A stretch of 28,348 nt of DNA from JADJQU01 sp035490315 (GTDB lineage: Bacteria; Planctomycetota; UBA1135; GCA-002686595): NCBI GenBank assembly GCA_035490315.1, contig DATHET010000062.1, forward strand, positions 1 to 28,348. Direction: 5' to 3'. Under the pieces are notes generated by a model. The model made no database searches and was not told where the DNA came from. It saw only the letters and a program-made list of their open reading frames with translations. The position numbers and the translations under genes were made by a program. Shown here piece by piece: positions 21,465-28,348 of the stretch; positions within the stretch are counted from its first letter, which is position 1; each line of letters starts with the position of its first letter.

Positions 21465-23231
21465 TCAGTGGCCTTCCGTTTTCGCCGGCGTTCGCAGCGC
21501 TTTCAATTTTTCTTCGAGCTCGCGCACTCGGGGCTCGTCCTTGCGCGCTTGCGCGAGTCGAATCAGGCCTTCCAGAGCCTGGGTGGTCGACGAATCGACT
21601 GCCAGCGCGCGCTCGAAGTGCTCGCGAGCTTCCTCCGCCCTGCCCGAGCGCTCGCAGGCCACGCCGAGGTTGATCAAGGTGTCCGCGCGCGGGCTGGTGA
21701 GCTTCGCGCGCCGCACGAGGATCTCGCGCGCTTCGTCGTAGCGCTCGAGCTGCAGCAGGGCGAATCCGTACAGATCGAGGGCCAGCAGATGGCGCTTGTT
21801 GGCCGCGACGATGCGCTCGAGAATCGGCGCCGCCTCGGCGAAATTGCGCGCGTCGAGCAGGGCATTGGCGATCAAGAGCGGCTCGAGCTCCGAAGCGCCG
21901 TCGCGCGGCGCCGTGAGCTCGCCGGCGTCCAGCGGACCTGGCATCGAGGCGAGCCACGTGCCGCTCGCGCCGTAGCCGAGCTGGCGCAGATCGCGCACCA
22001 GGCTGCCTGGAATCTCCGGCGCCGCGGTGGCGTAGAGCGAGGGCCGCGAAGCCACGCGATCAATCCCCGTGCGCGCTGCATCGACGGCGGCTTTCGGCTC
22101 GGGGAAGAGATCGTGGACTTCGTGGGGATCGCGCGCGAGGTCGTAGAACTCCGGCCGCGAGCTGTGCAGGTATTTGCCGGCGGGAGCGATCCAACCGGAG
22201 AGGGGACTCCAGCCGTAGCTGAGGAAGCCCGAGTAGGACTCGCAGTACACGCCGCGATCCTTCGGCGGACTGGCGTCGTAGAGACTCTCGCCGTCGATGC
22301 CTGTCAGCGGAGGCAGGCCGAGGGCCGCGGCGAGGGTCGGTGCGATGTCAGCCAGGGTGACGAGATCCTCGGCGACTCCGGCGCGGCGCTTGTCGGGATA
22401 GCGCAGCAAGAGCGGCACGCGCATGGTCGCGTCGTAGCAGTAGGCCCCGTGCGTCGGCTCGCCGTGCTCTCCGAGGCTCTCGCCGTGGTCCGAGGTGATC
22501 GCGAGGAAAGTCTGCTCGAGAGTCCCGTCGCCAGCCAGACCATCGATCCAAGCCCCAAGCGCGGCATCCACGCTCGCGATCTCCCCGCGGTAGAGATCGC
22601 CGTGGGCCTGGGCCGCGAATTTTTCAGGAGGCGCGTAGGGCACGTGCGGCTCGTAGACATGCACCCACAAGAAAAAAGGCCGCGCGGGGTCGCGAGCACG
22701 CATCCAGGCCTGCGCAGCAGCAATCGTCGCGGTTGCGGAGCGCTCGACGTAGTGGCTCGAATCCTGCTGCTCCGGCCGCGGCGGCTGGTCGTACACGTCG
22801 AAGCCCTGGTCGAGGGCGAAGACTCGGTCGAGCACCAGGGCCGAGACGAAGGCCGCGGTCTGCACGCCGGACGCTCGAGCCTGCTCGGCCAGGGTCAACG
22901 CCGAGGCGGGCAGGGGACACAGGCCGTTTTCGCGCACCGCGTGGCGCGGCGGATACAGACCGGTGAGCATCGTGGCGTGGGCCGGCAAGGTGAGCGGCGC
23001 CACGCTGCGAGCGTTGGTGTAGCGCAGGCACTCGCGCGCCAGTCGATCGAGGAAGGGCGAGACGTAGCTCGGCGCGCCATAAGGCGACAGGGCGTCGGCG
23101 CGCGTCGTGTCGATCGTCACCAGGATCGCGCTCCGCTGCAGCGGGCTCGCCGGTCGGTCACAGGCCGCGCAGCAAAGCACGGCGGCGAGCAACCAGAAGA
23201 GCGGAAGGCGAGCGGATCCTTTGAATGGCAT
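21465..23231 (-). CDS. Sulfatase-family hydrolase without formylglycine motif, with TPR tail; probable lipoprotein
   Basis: 588 aa. The signal peptide (LFWLLAAVLCCAAC) has a possible lipidated Cys24, although the lipobox is imperfect. The alkaline-phosphatase-superfamily core follows: ILVTIDTTRADALSPYG (metal Asp41), SVAPLTLPAHATMLTGLYP at the nucleophile position, FLWVHVYEPHVPYAPP and ITSDHGESLGEHGEPTHG (metal Asp/His). The usual C/S-x-P-x-R is T81-L-P-A-H, so no Cys or Ser can mature to formylglycine. Thr could serve as nucleophile, as in phosphoethanolamine transferases, or the protein may be inactive. Residues ~450-580 form about four TPR repeats (ADTLINLGVACERSGRAEEAREHFERAL). It is the first gene of a four-gene operon with the ABC system. 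The ATG at 23231 is only 26 bp from the divergent recQ start. Confidence 0.88.
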   Translation of the reverse strand: MPFKGSARLPLFWLLAAVLCCAACDRPASPLQRSAILVTIDTTRADALSPYGAPSYVSPFLDRLARECLRYTNARSVAPLTLPAHATMLTGLYPPRHAVRENGLCPLPASALTLAEQARASGVQTAAFVSALVLDRVFALDQGFDVYDQPPRPEQQDSSHYVERSATATIAAAQAWMRARDPARPFFLWVHVYEPHVPYAPPEKFAAQAHGDLYRGEIASVDAALGAWIDGLAGDGTLEQTFLAITSDHGESLGEHGEPTHGAYCYDATMRVPLLLRYPDKRRAGVAEDLVTLADIAPTLAAALGLPPLTGIDGESLYDASPPKDRGVYCESYSGFLSYGWSPLSGWIAPAGKYLHSSRPEFYDLARDPHEVHDLFPEPKAAVDAARTGIDRVASRPSLYATAAPEIPGSLVRDLRQLGYGASGTWLASMPGPLDAGELTAPRDGASELEPLLIANALLDARNFAEAAPILERIVAANKRHLLALDLYGFALLQLERYDEAREILVRRAKLTSPRADTLINLGVACERSGRAEEAREHFERALAVDSSTTQALEGLIRLAQARKDEPRVRELEEKLKALRTPAKTEGH

Positions 23232-23257
23232 CGCCCTGCATCTTAGTCTCGGCCGGA

Positions 23258-24769
23258 ATGGAGAAGAAGCTCAGGGCAGCGCCGAACGCCGATCCCGAGC
23301 TGCTCCGCCGCGTGCTGCTCGAGCGCTTCGGCCACGCGGATTTTCGCGGCCGTCAAGCGGAAGCCGTCGACGGTGTGCTCGCCGGACGCGACGTGCTGCT
23401 GACCATGCCGACCGGAGCGGGGAAATCCCTGGCCTACCAGTTTCCAGCGCTGCTGCTCGACGGCGTGACCCTGGTGATCAGCCCCTTGATCGCGCTGATG
23501 AAGGACCAGGTCGACGCCCTGCAACGCCGCCGCATCCCCGCGACCTTCGTCAATTCGTCGCTCGACGGATCCGAGCGCCGCCGCCGGCTCGAGCAGGCTT
23601 GCCGTGGCGAGGTGTGTCTGCTCTTCGTCACGCCCGAGCGCTTCCGCAGCCCCGAATTCCTGGGCGTCCTGCCGCGCCTGCGCATCGTGCGCATGGCTGT
23701 CGACGAAGCCCACTGCGTCAGTCAATGGGGCCACGATTTCCGGCCGGATTATTCCCGGCTTGGCGAGTACCGGAAATGGATCGGCGACCCGCCGACCATC
23801 GCGCTGACCGCCACGGCCACGCCGAAAGTCGCCGCCGACATCGCCCGCTCGCTCCTTCTGCGCGATCCGTTGATCATCCGCACCGGCATCGAGCGCCCCA
23901 ATCTTTTCCTGGCCGCGACCAGCGTCGACTTCGAGGAGGAGAAGCTGCCGATCCTCGCCGAGCGCGTGACTCAGCTTCGCGGTCCGGGGATCGTGTACTC
24001 GACGCTGATCCGCGATCTCGAGCGACTGCATGACGACCTGCGCCGCCGCGGAATTCCGACCCTGGTCTACCACGGGAAGCTCGAGCGCAACGAGCGCCGC
24101 TCGATGCAGGAGCGCTTCATGTCCTCCGACCGCGCCGTGGTGCTCGCCACCAATGCCTTCGGGATGGGCATCGACAAGGAGGACATCCGCTTCGTGCTGC
24201 ACGCGCAGATGCCGCGCACCCTCGAAGCCTGGACGCAGGAAGTCGGCCGCGCGGGCCGCGACGGAAAACCCTCGTGGTGCGAGCTGCTGTACTTCGGCGA
24301 GGACGTCGCCTTGCAGCAGGAATTCGTGAGCTGGGCCAATCCTTCGCGCGAGTACGTCGTCGGCGTCTACGAAGTCCTGCGCGGCTGGGGCGAGCGGCTG
24401 GCGACCAAGGACCTGTCGGATCTTCAGGGGGAATTGCTGGTCAAGAACCGCTCGGACAACCGCATCGCGACGGCGATGAAATGGCTCGAGGTGCTCGGCG
24501 TGACCCAGGGCGACTTCGAGACCCGCGATCTGCGCCTGGCCAAGCCGCTGGACCTCGACGAATTGCCCGCGTCCGTCGGCAGCCCGGAGAAATTGCGCGC
24601 GGACCTCGAGGCCCTGCTCGGCATGGTGCAGTTTGCTTCGCGCCGCGAGCGCTGCCGCCGCCAGACGATCGCGCTGCACTTCGGTCTCGAGCCGCCGGAA
24701 GGCGCTTGCGGAGCTTGCGACGTGTGCACGGACGCCGCGGCCTGGCGCAGCTCGCGCATGGACGGCTAG
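23258..24769 (+). CDS. recQ: RecQ-family ATP-dependent DNA helicase
   Basis: 503 aa, superfamily 2 helicase. Motif 0 (FGHADFRGRQAEAVDGVLAGRD) and Walker A (MPTGAGKSLAYQFPALL, K56) lead in. ISPLIALMKDQV, DEAHCVSQWGHDFRPDY, LTATATP, VLATNAFGMGIDKEDIRFVLH and EVGRAGRDGKPS follow. The C-terminal zinc cysteines are C-RRQTIALHFG...CGACDVC. It ends shortly after this cluster, so it lacks a normal winged-helix and HRDC domain and is a short RecS-like form. It unwinds 3'-5' in recombinational repair. The ATG at 23258 is preferred because MEKKLRAAP precedes the helicase core directly; an ATG at 23225 would run into the divergent sulfatase gene. Its TAG stop shares the CTAG tetranucleotide with the galK stop on the other strand. 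Confidence 0.95.
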   Translation: MEKKLRAAPNADPELLRRVLLERFGHADFRGRQAEAVDGVLAGRDVLLTMPTGAGKSLAYQFPALLLDGVTLVISPLIALMKDQVDALQRRRIPATFVNSSLDGSERRRRLEQACRGEVCLLFVTPERFRSPEFLGVLPRLRIVRMAVDEAHCVSQWGHDFRPDYSRLGEYRKWIGDPPTIALTATATPKVAADIARSLLLRDPLIIRTGIERPNLFLAATSVDFEEEKLPILAERVTQLRGPGIVYSTLIRDLERLHDDLRRRGIPTLVYHGKLERNERRSMQERFMSSDRAVVLATNAFGMGIDKEDIRFVLHAQMPRTLEAWTQEVGRAGRDGKPSWCELLYFGEDVALQQEFVSWANPSREYVVGVYEVLRGWGERLATKDLSDLQGELLVKNRSDNRIATAMKWLEVLGVTQGDFETRDLRLAKPLDLDELPASVGSPEKLRADLEALLGMVQFASRRERCRRQTIALHFGLEPPEGACGACDVCTDAAAWRSSRMDG

Positions 24770-25977
24770 CTGGCTCCCGCCGAAGGCTTCGCGAGCAGCA
24801 GATGATGTCGCAGCTCGCGAGCGGGCAGGCGCTCGGCGAAAAACTCTTCCGCGAGGCTCTCGAGCAGCGACTCGGACTTGGATTCCTGGACCAGCGCCAC
24901 GATGCACCCGCCGAGCCCGGCGCCGGTGAGCCGCGCTCCGAGCGCACCGTACTTTCGAGCGAGCTGCACGAGACGCTCGAGCTCGGGATGCGAGACCTCG
25001 CAGTCCTCCTCGAGGCTCTGCTGCGACGCATCCATGGCCGAGCCGAAGCTCGCCGCATCGGCGGCGCGCAGGGCTTCGCAGGCCCGATCGACGCGCGCGC
25101 TCTCGCTGACGATGTGGCGGAAGCGGCGCAGCAGCTCATGGGGCATGGCCTTCGATGCCATGGCCAGCAGCTCGTCCACGGAGAACTGCGCGAGCAGCTC
25201 GCGGTAACTCCCGCGCTGCCCCACGTTCCCGCGCTGGCGCGCCAGCGCGAGCAGGGCCGCTTCGCTGGCCGCTCGCCGCGCGTTGTAGCTCTCGCGCAGC
25301 GAGCCCGATTTGTCGGCCACGACCAGCGAATCGGCGATCACGAAGCGCCAGCTCTCGGGCACGGGGATCGCTTCGACGCGCAGCGGAGCAAACTCCACGC
25401 GCAGCGCCTGACCCTCCTGCGCCAGGAGACTCACGGCCTGGTCCATGCCGCCGGAATTCGTGCCGACGTAGCGCTCGGCCTCGGCGCACAGCTCGGCCAG
25501 TTCCAGTCGCGGCAAGCTGCGCTCGTTGGCCGCGAGAATTGCCAGGGCGCTGGCCACGAGCAAAGCCGACGACGACGAAAGGCCGGCCGCTTCGGGAACC
25601 GAGCCGTCGACGACGCCGTCGAAGCCGCGCAGAGGACCGAGGCGCGCCACCAGCCGTTGCACGGCCGCGCGCGGATAGTTCGACCAGTCTCCCTGCGGCG
25701 CGCGCGGGATCTCCGCGGCCGCTTCGAACTCGAGCGGGGGATGGGCCGGGTTGGTGTTGGCCAGGCGCACGCGCGCGTCGTCGCGCGGCCTGAAATCGAT
25801 GCGCACGTCGCGCTGGATCGCCATCGGCAGGACGGCGAGGTTGCAGTAGTCGATGTGCTCGCCGATCAGATTGACGCGGCCCGGGGCGCGGACGCTCGAC
25901 TCCAGCGAACAACCCAGCTCCTGCCTGGCGCACAGCCTCATGGCCTGCCCGCGGCCGTCGAGCACAGGGGCGCTCAT
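24766..25977 (-). CDS. galK: Galactokinase
   Basis: 403 aa, GHMP kinase. It has the substrate-binding signature APGRVNLIGEHIDYCNLAVLPMAI, the ATP loop VPEAAGLSSSSALLVASAL, the segment VGTNSGGMDQAVSLLAQEG with the catalytic Asp region, and the C-terminal GARLTGAGLGGCIVALV. It phosphorylates D-galactose at C1 in the Leloir pathway, which may be fed by polysaccharide-derived galactose. A GHMP kinase for a related sugar is possible, but the N-terminal signature favours galactose. It begins 20 nt after the stop of the upstream small anchored protein on the same strand. Its TAG stop (24768-24766) overlaps the recQ stop, so there is no room for a terminator between the convergent genes. Confidence 0.93.
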   Translation of the reverse strand: MSAPVLDGRGQAMRLCARQELGCSLESSVRAPGRVNLIGEHIDYCNLAVLPMAIQRDVRIDFRPRDDARVRLANTNPAHPPLEFEAAAEIPRAPQGDWSNYPRAAVQRLVARLGPLRGFDGVVDGSVPEAAGLSSSSALLVASALAILAANERSLPRLELAELCAEAERYVGTNSGGMDQAVSLLAQEGQALRVEFAPLRVEAIPVPESWRFVIADSLVVADKSGSLRESYNARRAASEAALLALARQRGNVGQRGSYRELLAQFSVDELLAMASKAMPHELLRRFRHIVSESARVDRACEALRAADAASFGSAMDASQQSLEEDCEVSHPELERLVQLARKYGALGARLTGAGLGGCIVALVQESKSESLLESLAEEFFAERLPARELRHHLLLAKPSAGAS

Positions 25978-25997
25978 CGCGGTCCCACGACGAGGCC

Positions 25998-26540
25998 TTA
26001 CTTGTCGCCCTGGTCTTTCCGGACCTGCTCTTTCAGCCAGTTCGCCTCGATCTCGAGCGCCTGGATCGACTCGGGCGGAAGGACCTTGTCCTTGGGGATC
26101 TCGGCGGAATTGCGTTGAGCGCTCAGGACCGCCTGGACGGAGTGGAGGCTGGTGAGCAGCTGAGCCTTGCTCTTCCCCGCATGCTTGCCTCCTAGGAGCT
26201 CGTCAATCGACTGGGTGACGACTCCGGCGTCGGAGCCAGCGATCCCCCCGCCGCCGACGTAGTTGAGTTCCAGCAGCGGCTCGACAGGTTCAAGCACCTC
26301 CGGAGCCACCGCCGGGTCGCTGCGCCCCACAGCTGCAGGGTCAGGGGCGGGTGGCGGGGTCACAGGGGGGGCCGTAGAACCGGTCCCGGCTGCCGTGCCG
26401 GGGGTCGCGGCCACGGCCGATGCGGGATCCGGTCCAATTGCCTGATTCTCGTGGCCTGGGAGGCGCTTGCTCCACCAGATGCCTCCGGCAACCGCGGCCA
26501 CGGCCAGGACCAACGCGACGATCACCAGGCGGGGGTTCAT
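25998..26540 (-). CDS. Unrecognised single-pass anchored protein
   Basis: 180 aa. An N-terminal hydrophobic helix (LVIVALVLAVAAVAGGIWW) anchors a Pro/Ala/Thr-rich linker (~35-90, e.g. APPVTPPPAPDPAA). A short folded-looking C-terminal part (~95-180) follows, with helices ending IEANWLKEQVRKDQGDK. No family is recognised. It is probably extracytoplasmic or periplasmic. It lies upstream of galK, but the link to galactose metabolism may be only positional. The ATG at 26540 is well placed. Confidence 0.65.
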   Translation of the reverse strand: MNPRLVIVALVLAVAAVAGGIWWSKRLPGHENQAIGPDPASAVAATPGTAAGTGSTAPPVTPPPAPDPAAVGRSDPAVAPEVLEPVEPLLELNYVGGGGIAGSDAGVVTQSIDELLGGKHAGKSKAQLLTSLHSVQAVLSAQRNSAEIPKDKVLPPESIQALEIEANWLKEQVRKDQGDK

Positions 26541-26767
26541 GCCCGGAGTCTACCCCGATTCATTGTAGAGGGAGTGTGGCGCCAGACGCAGCGACACGAC
26601 GCTTCGAAATGCAACTTCGAATCCAACTCGCTGCTTGCGGGAATTTGCGGGTACCGTTCACAATTGAGCTGCTGGCCGTTCCCCCTATTTGGCCAGGCAA
26701 CTTCCCCGGCGGCGGTCTGTCCCCCGTTCGCTAGAACTTTCACTCTCACTCAGGAGCACGGTCTTTC
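26541..26767. other. Intergenic region between divergent genes
   Basis: 227 bp with less GC than its surroundings. It must hold the promoters of the anchored-protein/galK pair (-) and the secreted protein (+). A very weak -35/-10-like pair (TTGAGC 26664-26669, CTATTT 26685-26690) is seen on the plus strand. No hairpin, repeat or short gene is evident. Confidence 0.4.
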
Positions 26768-28348
26768 ATGTCCCCTCGTTCATTCTTTCAGACGAAAGCT
26801 GCGGCCTCATCCGCATTGTCGGCCTGTACGCCGAAGGCGCTGCGATACCTCGCCGCCCTCGCGCTCCTGGCAACACCCTCCCTCGCACAGGTCAAGCTGA
26901 GTCAAGTCATGGGAGCCGGCGGCAATAGCCAGTCGCCGATCCTCAATGACTACATCGAGATCTACAACTCAGGCGCTCCCCAACTTCTGACTGGCTGGTC
27001 CGTTCAATACGCGTCCTCGGCTGGTGCGACCTGGACGGTGACGGCCCTGCCCGCCATCACGCTGGGCACCGGTCAGTACGCGCTTGTCCAGGAAGGCCTG
27101 GGCGGCACCGTGCTCCTCACGCAGGCGCCTACCCTTCCCCTGCCCGACGCCAGCGGCACGATCGCCATGAGTGCGACCGACGGAAAGGTAGCCTTGGTCA
27201 GCTCTACGACGGCCCTGGTCGGCGGTACGCCCACCTATACCGCGAACCCGACCCTGGTCGACATGGTCGGCTACGGGACGTTGGCGAACTGGAACGATTC
27301 CGCAGCCGCCGGCGGGACTTTCCTCGCCGCGAACAACGCGCCTGTTCCCTCTCCCGTCAATGCGATCTTCCGCCGCCTCTGCGGCGGTCAGGACACGAAC
27401 GTGAGCAAGGATGACTGGGCGGTGGGCTTCGTGTCGCCGCGCAACTCTGCACTTGCGGCCACCAACGGGATTACGGGTGTGGGTTATGCCCTGCCCCAGA
27501 CTCTCGAGGAGTTGCAGACGACGAGGCTCGTCGCAACACCGTTCCGCTGCGGAACTCTCAATCTGGGCCTCGGCACCGTGGTGAGCGTGAACGCTTCCGG
27601 CCTCGGGGCTGGATCCGTCGCCATGCTCGACGACGGCGTGGCGCCCGATGAGATCGCGGGCGACGGCATCTTCACGGGGAATGTCACCGTGGCCGCCGCG
27701 ACCCCGGTTGGCACGTACAACCTGCCAGTTTCCGTCAGCGACGGCGGTGGCAATACCGGCAACTTCTACATCTCGCTGGTCGTCACGCCCGCGCTGACGA
27801 CTCCCGACAACGACAACTGCCTCAATGCGGTGTCGCTCGCCATTCCGTCTTCCACGTTCGGAACGGTCGACGGCGCGACGATCGAGTCCAACCCGATCGT
27901 GAGCTCCAGCGGATCGCCAAGCGCGGGGATGGCCTCCACGCGTCGCGGGGTCTGGTACAAGGTCGTCGGCAACGGCGACACCCTCGTGGCCTCGCTTTGC
28001 GGCACCTTGCCAGTGTTCGACTCGGTCATGTTCGTCTTGACCGGAACCTGCGATGGTTTGAGCATCGTCGCCAATGACGACGATTTCTGTGCCTCCTTCG
28101 CAGCGTCCCAGGTCACGTGGTGCTCGCAGCTCGGCACGACCTACTACATCTGGGTCTCGCACTTCGATCCGGGCCCGAAGACCAACACCTTCACGCTGAA
28201 CATCACGGACACGGGTGTCTGCTCGACGCCGTTCCTCTCGCCGATCTGCCTCGGCGTTCCCGGTCCCTACACGGAAGTCGAGCCGGGCTTCGGTTACGCG
28301 AACAATGATGGGTGCGGCTCTTCGGCCAACCTGTTCACGAACATCGCG
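26768..28348 (+). CDS. Secreted lamin-tail-domain protein (3' end outside the window)
   Basis: The frame is open for 527 codons to the window edge. A ribosome site (AGGAG, 26752-26756) lies 11 nt before the ATG. The signal peptide has an unusually long N-region, then LRYLAALALLATPSLA, with cleavage likely before Q41. Residues ~41-200 are a lamin tail domain as found in bacterial surface proteins (LSQVMGAGGNSQSPILNDYIEIYNSG, then LTGWSVQYASSAGATW and GQYALVQEG). Residues ~270-335 (DDGVAPDEIAGDGIFTGNVTV) resemble choice-of-anchor or Ig-like repeats. From ~340 a pre-peptidase-like beta domain begins (DNDNCLNAVSLAIPSSTFG...VWYKVVGNG), with a second copy possibly starting at the end (ANNDGCGSSANLF). 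It is a surface or exported protein of the type abundant in Planctomycetes; the C-terminal sorting signal is not visible. Confidence 0.88.
   Translation, partial: MSPRSFFQTKAAASSALSACTPKALRYLAALALLATPSLAQVKLSQVMGAGGNSQSPILNDYIEIYNSGAPQLLTGWSVQYASSAGATWTVTALPAITLGTGQYALVQEGLGGTVLLTQAPTLPLPDASGTIAMSATDGKVALVSSTTALVGGTPTYTANPTLVDMVGYGTLANWNDSAAAGGTFLAANNAPVPSPVNAIFRRLCGGQDTNVSKDDWAVGFVSPRNSALAATNGITGVGYALPQTLEELQTTRLVATPFRCGTLNLGLGTVVSVNASGLGAGSVAMLDDGVAPDEIAGDGIFTGNVTVAAATPVGTYNLPVSVSDGGGNTGNFYISLVVTPALTTPDNDNCLNAVSLAIPSSTFGTVDGATIESNPIVSSSGSPSAGMASTRRGVWYKVVGNGDTLVASLCGTLPVFDSVMFVLTGTCDGLSIVANDDDFCASFAASQVTWCSQLGTTYYIWVSHFDPGPKTNTFTLNITDTGVCSTPFLSPICLGVPGPYTEVEPGFGYANNDGCGSSANLFTNIA

Noticed and set aside
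26969..28162. Open frame of about 400 codons on the minus strand under the secreted protein.
   Set aside because: The plus-strand frame has a signal peptide, ribosome site and LTD signature; the antisense frame has none.

Overview
The window is GC-rich bacterial chromosome, almost fully coding, with many 1-4 nt stop/start overlaps. The gene set points to Planctomycetota. It includes a FloA flotillin-like protein in an NfeD operon, a chlamydial-Hc1-like histone H1 homologue, a sulfatase-family lipoprotein, a TMTC-like membrane protein, futalosine-pathway menaquinone genes, and a secreted lamin-tail-domain protein. This assignment is inferred from gene content only; no 16S or marker tree is available here. 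I see no phage, IS transposase, CRISPR array or rRNA.

Layout. 1-93: a long perfect palindrome. 96-2379: a small multidrug-export-like membrane protein (-) divergent from a GDPD-fold protein that has lost catalytic residues (+). 2462-2559: a tRNA-Sec gene (selC, anticodon TCA). 2611-4604: two tandem paralogous GNAT-like genes. 4690-9193: an operon of NfeD-type serine protease, short NfeD, FloA, an unrecognised membrane-anchored protein and an EVE-domain protein. 9332-9586: a small Hc1-like histone. 9615-11482 (-): mqnB and a mqnD-DUF952 fusion. 11626-16957 (+): M28 peptidase with PDZ domain, UMF1-type MFS transporter and TMTC-like protein. 16943-17048: a second long palindrome. 16979-23231 (-): sulfatase/TPR lipoprotein, ABC ATPase, FtsX-type permease and AttH/CrtC-like lipocalin hydrolase. 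23258-24769: RecQ. 24766-26540 (-): a small anchored protein and galactokinase. 26768-end (+): the start of a large secreted LTD protein that runs off the window.

The most striking feature is the pair of near-perfect palindromes (at least 93 bp and 106 bp). They share the same outer arm sequence but have entirely different inner stems, each itself a perfect inverted repeat. One lies at a convergent gene junction and supplies the stop codons of both flanking genes. The other sits immediately 3' of a gene at the left window edge. They look like two members of a dispersed family with constant arms and variable cores.

How the genes work together. The NfeD/FloA block is a membrane-microdomain operon. 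The mqnB-mqnD pair belongs to menaquinone synthesis by the futalosine route. The ABC/FtsX/AttH trio resembles the attE-attF/G-attH arrangement, here led by a sulfatase-like lipoprotein. selC implies that the organism decodes some UGA codons as selenocysteine, although no Sec machinery gene or selenoprotein is visible in this window.
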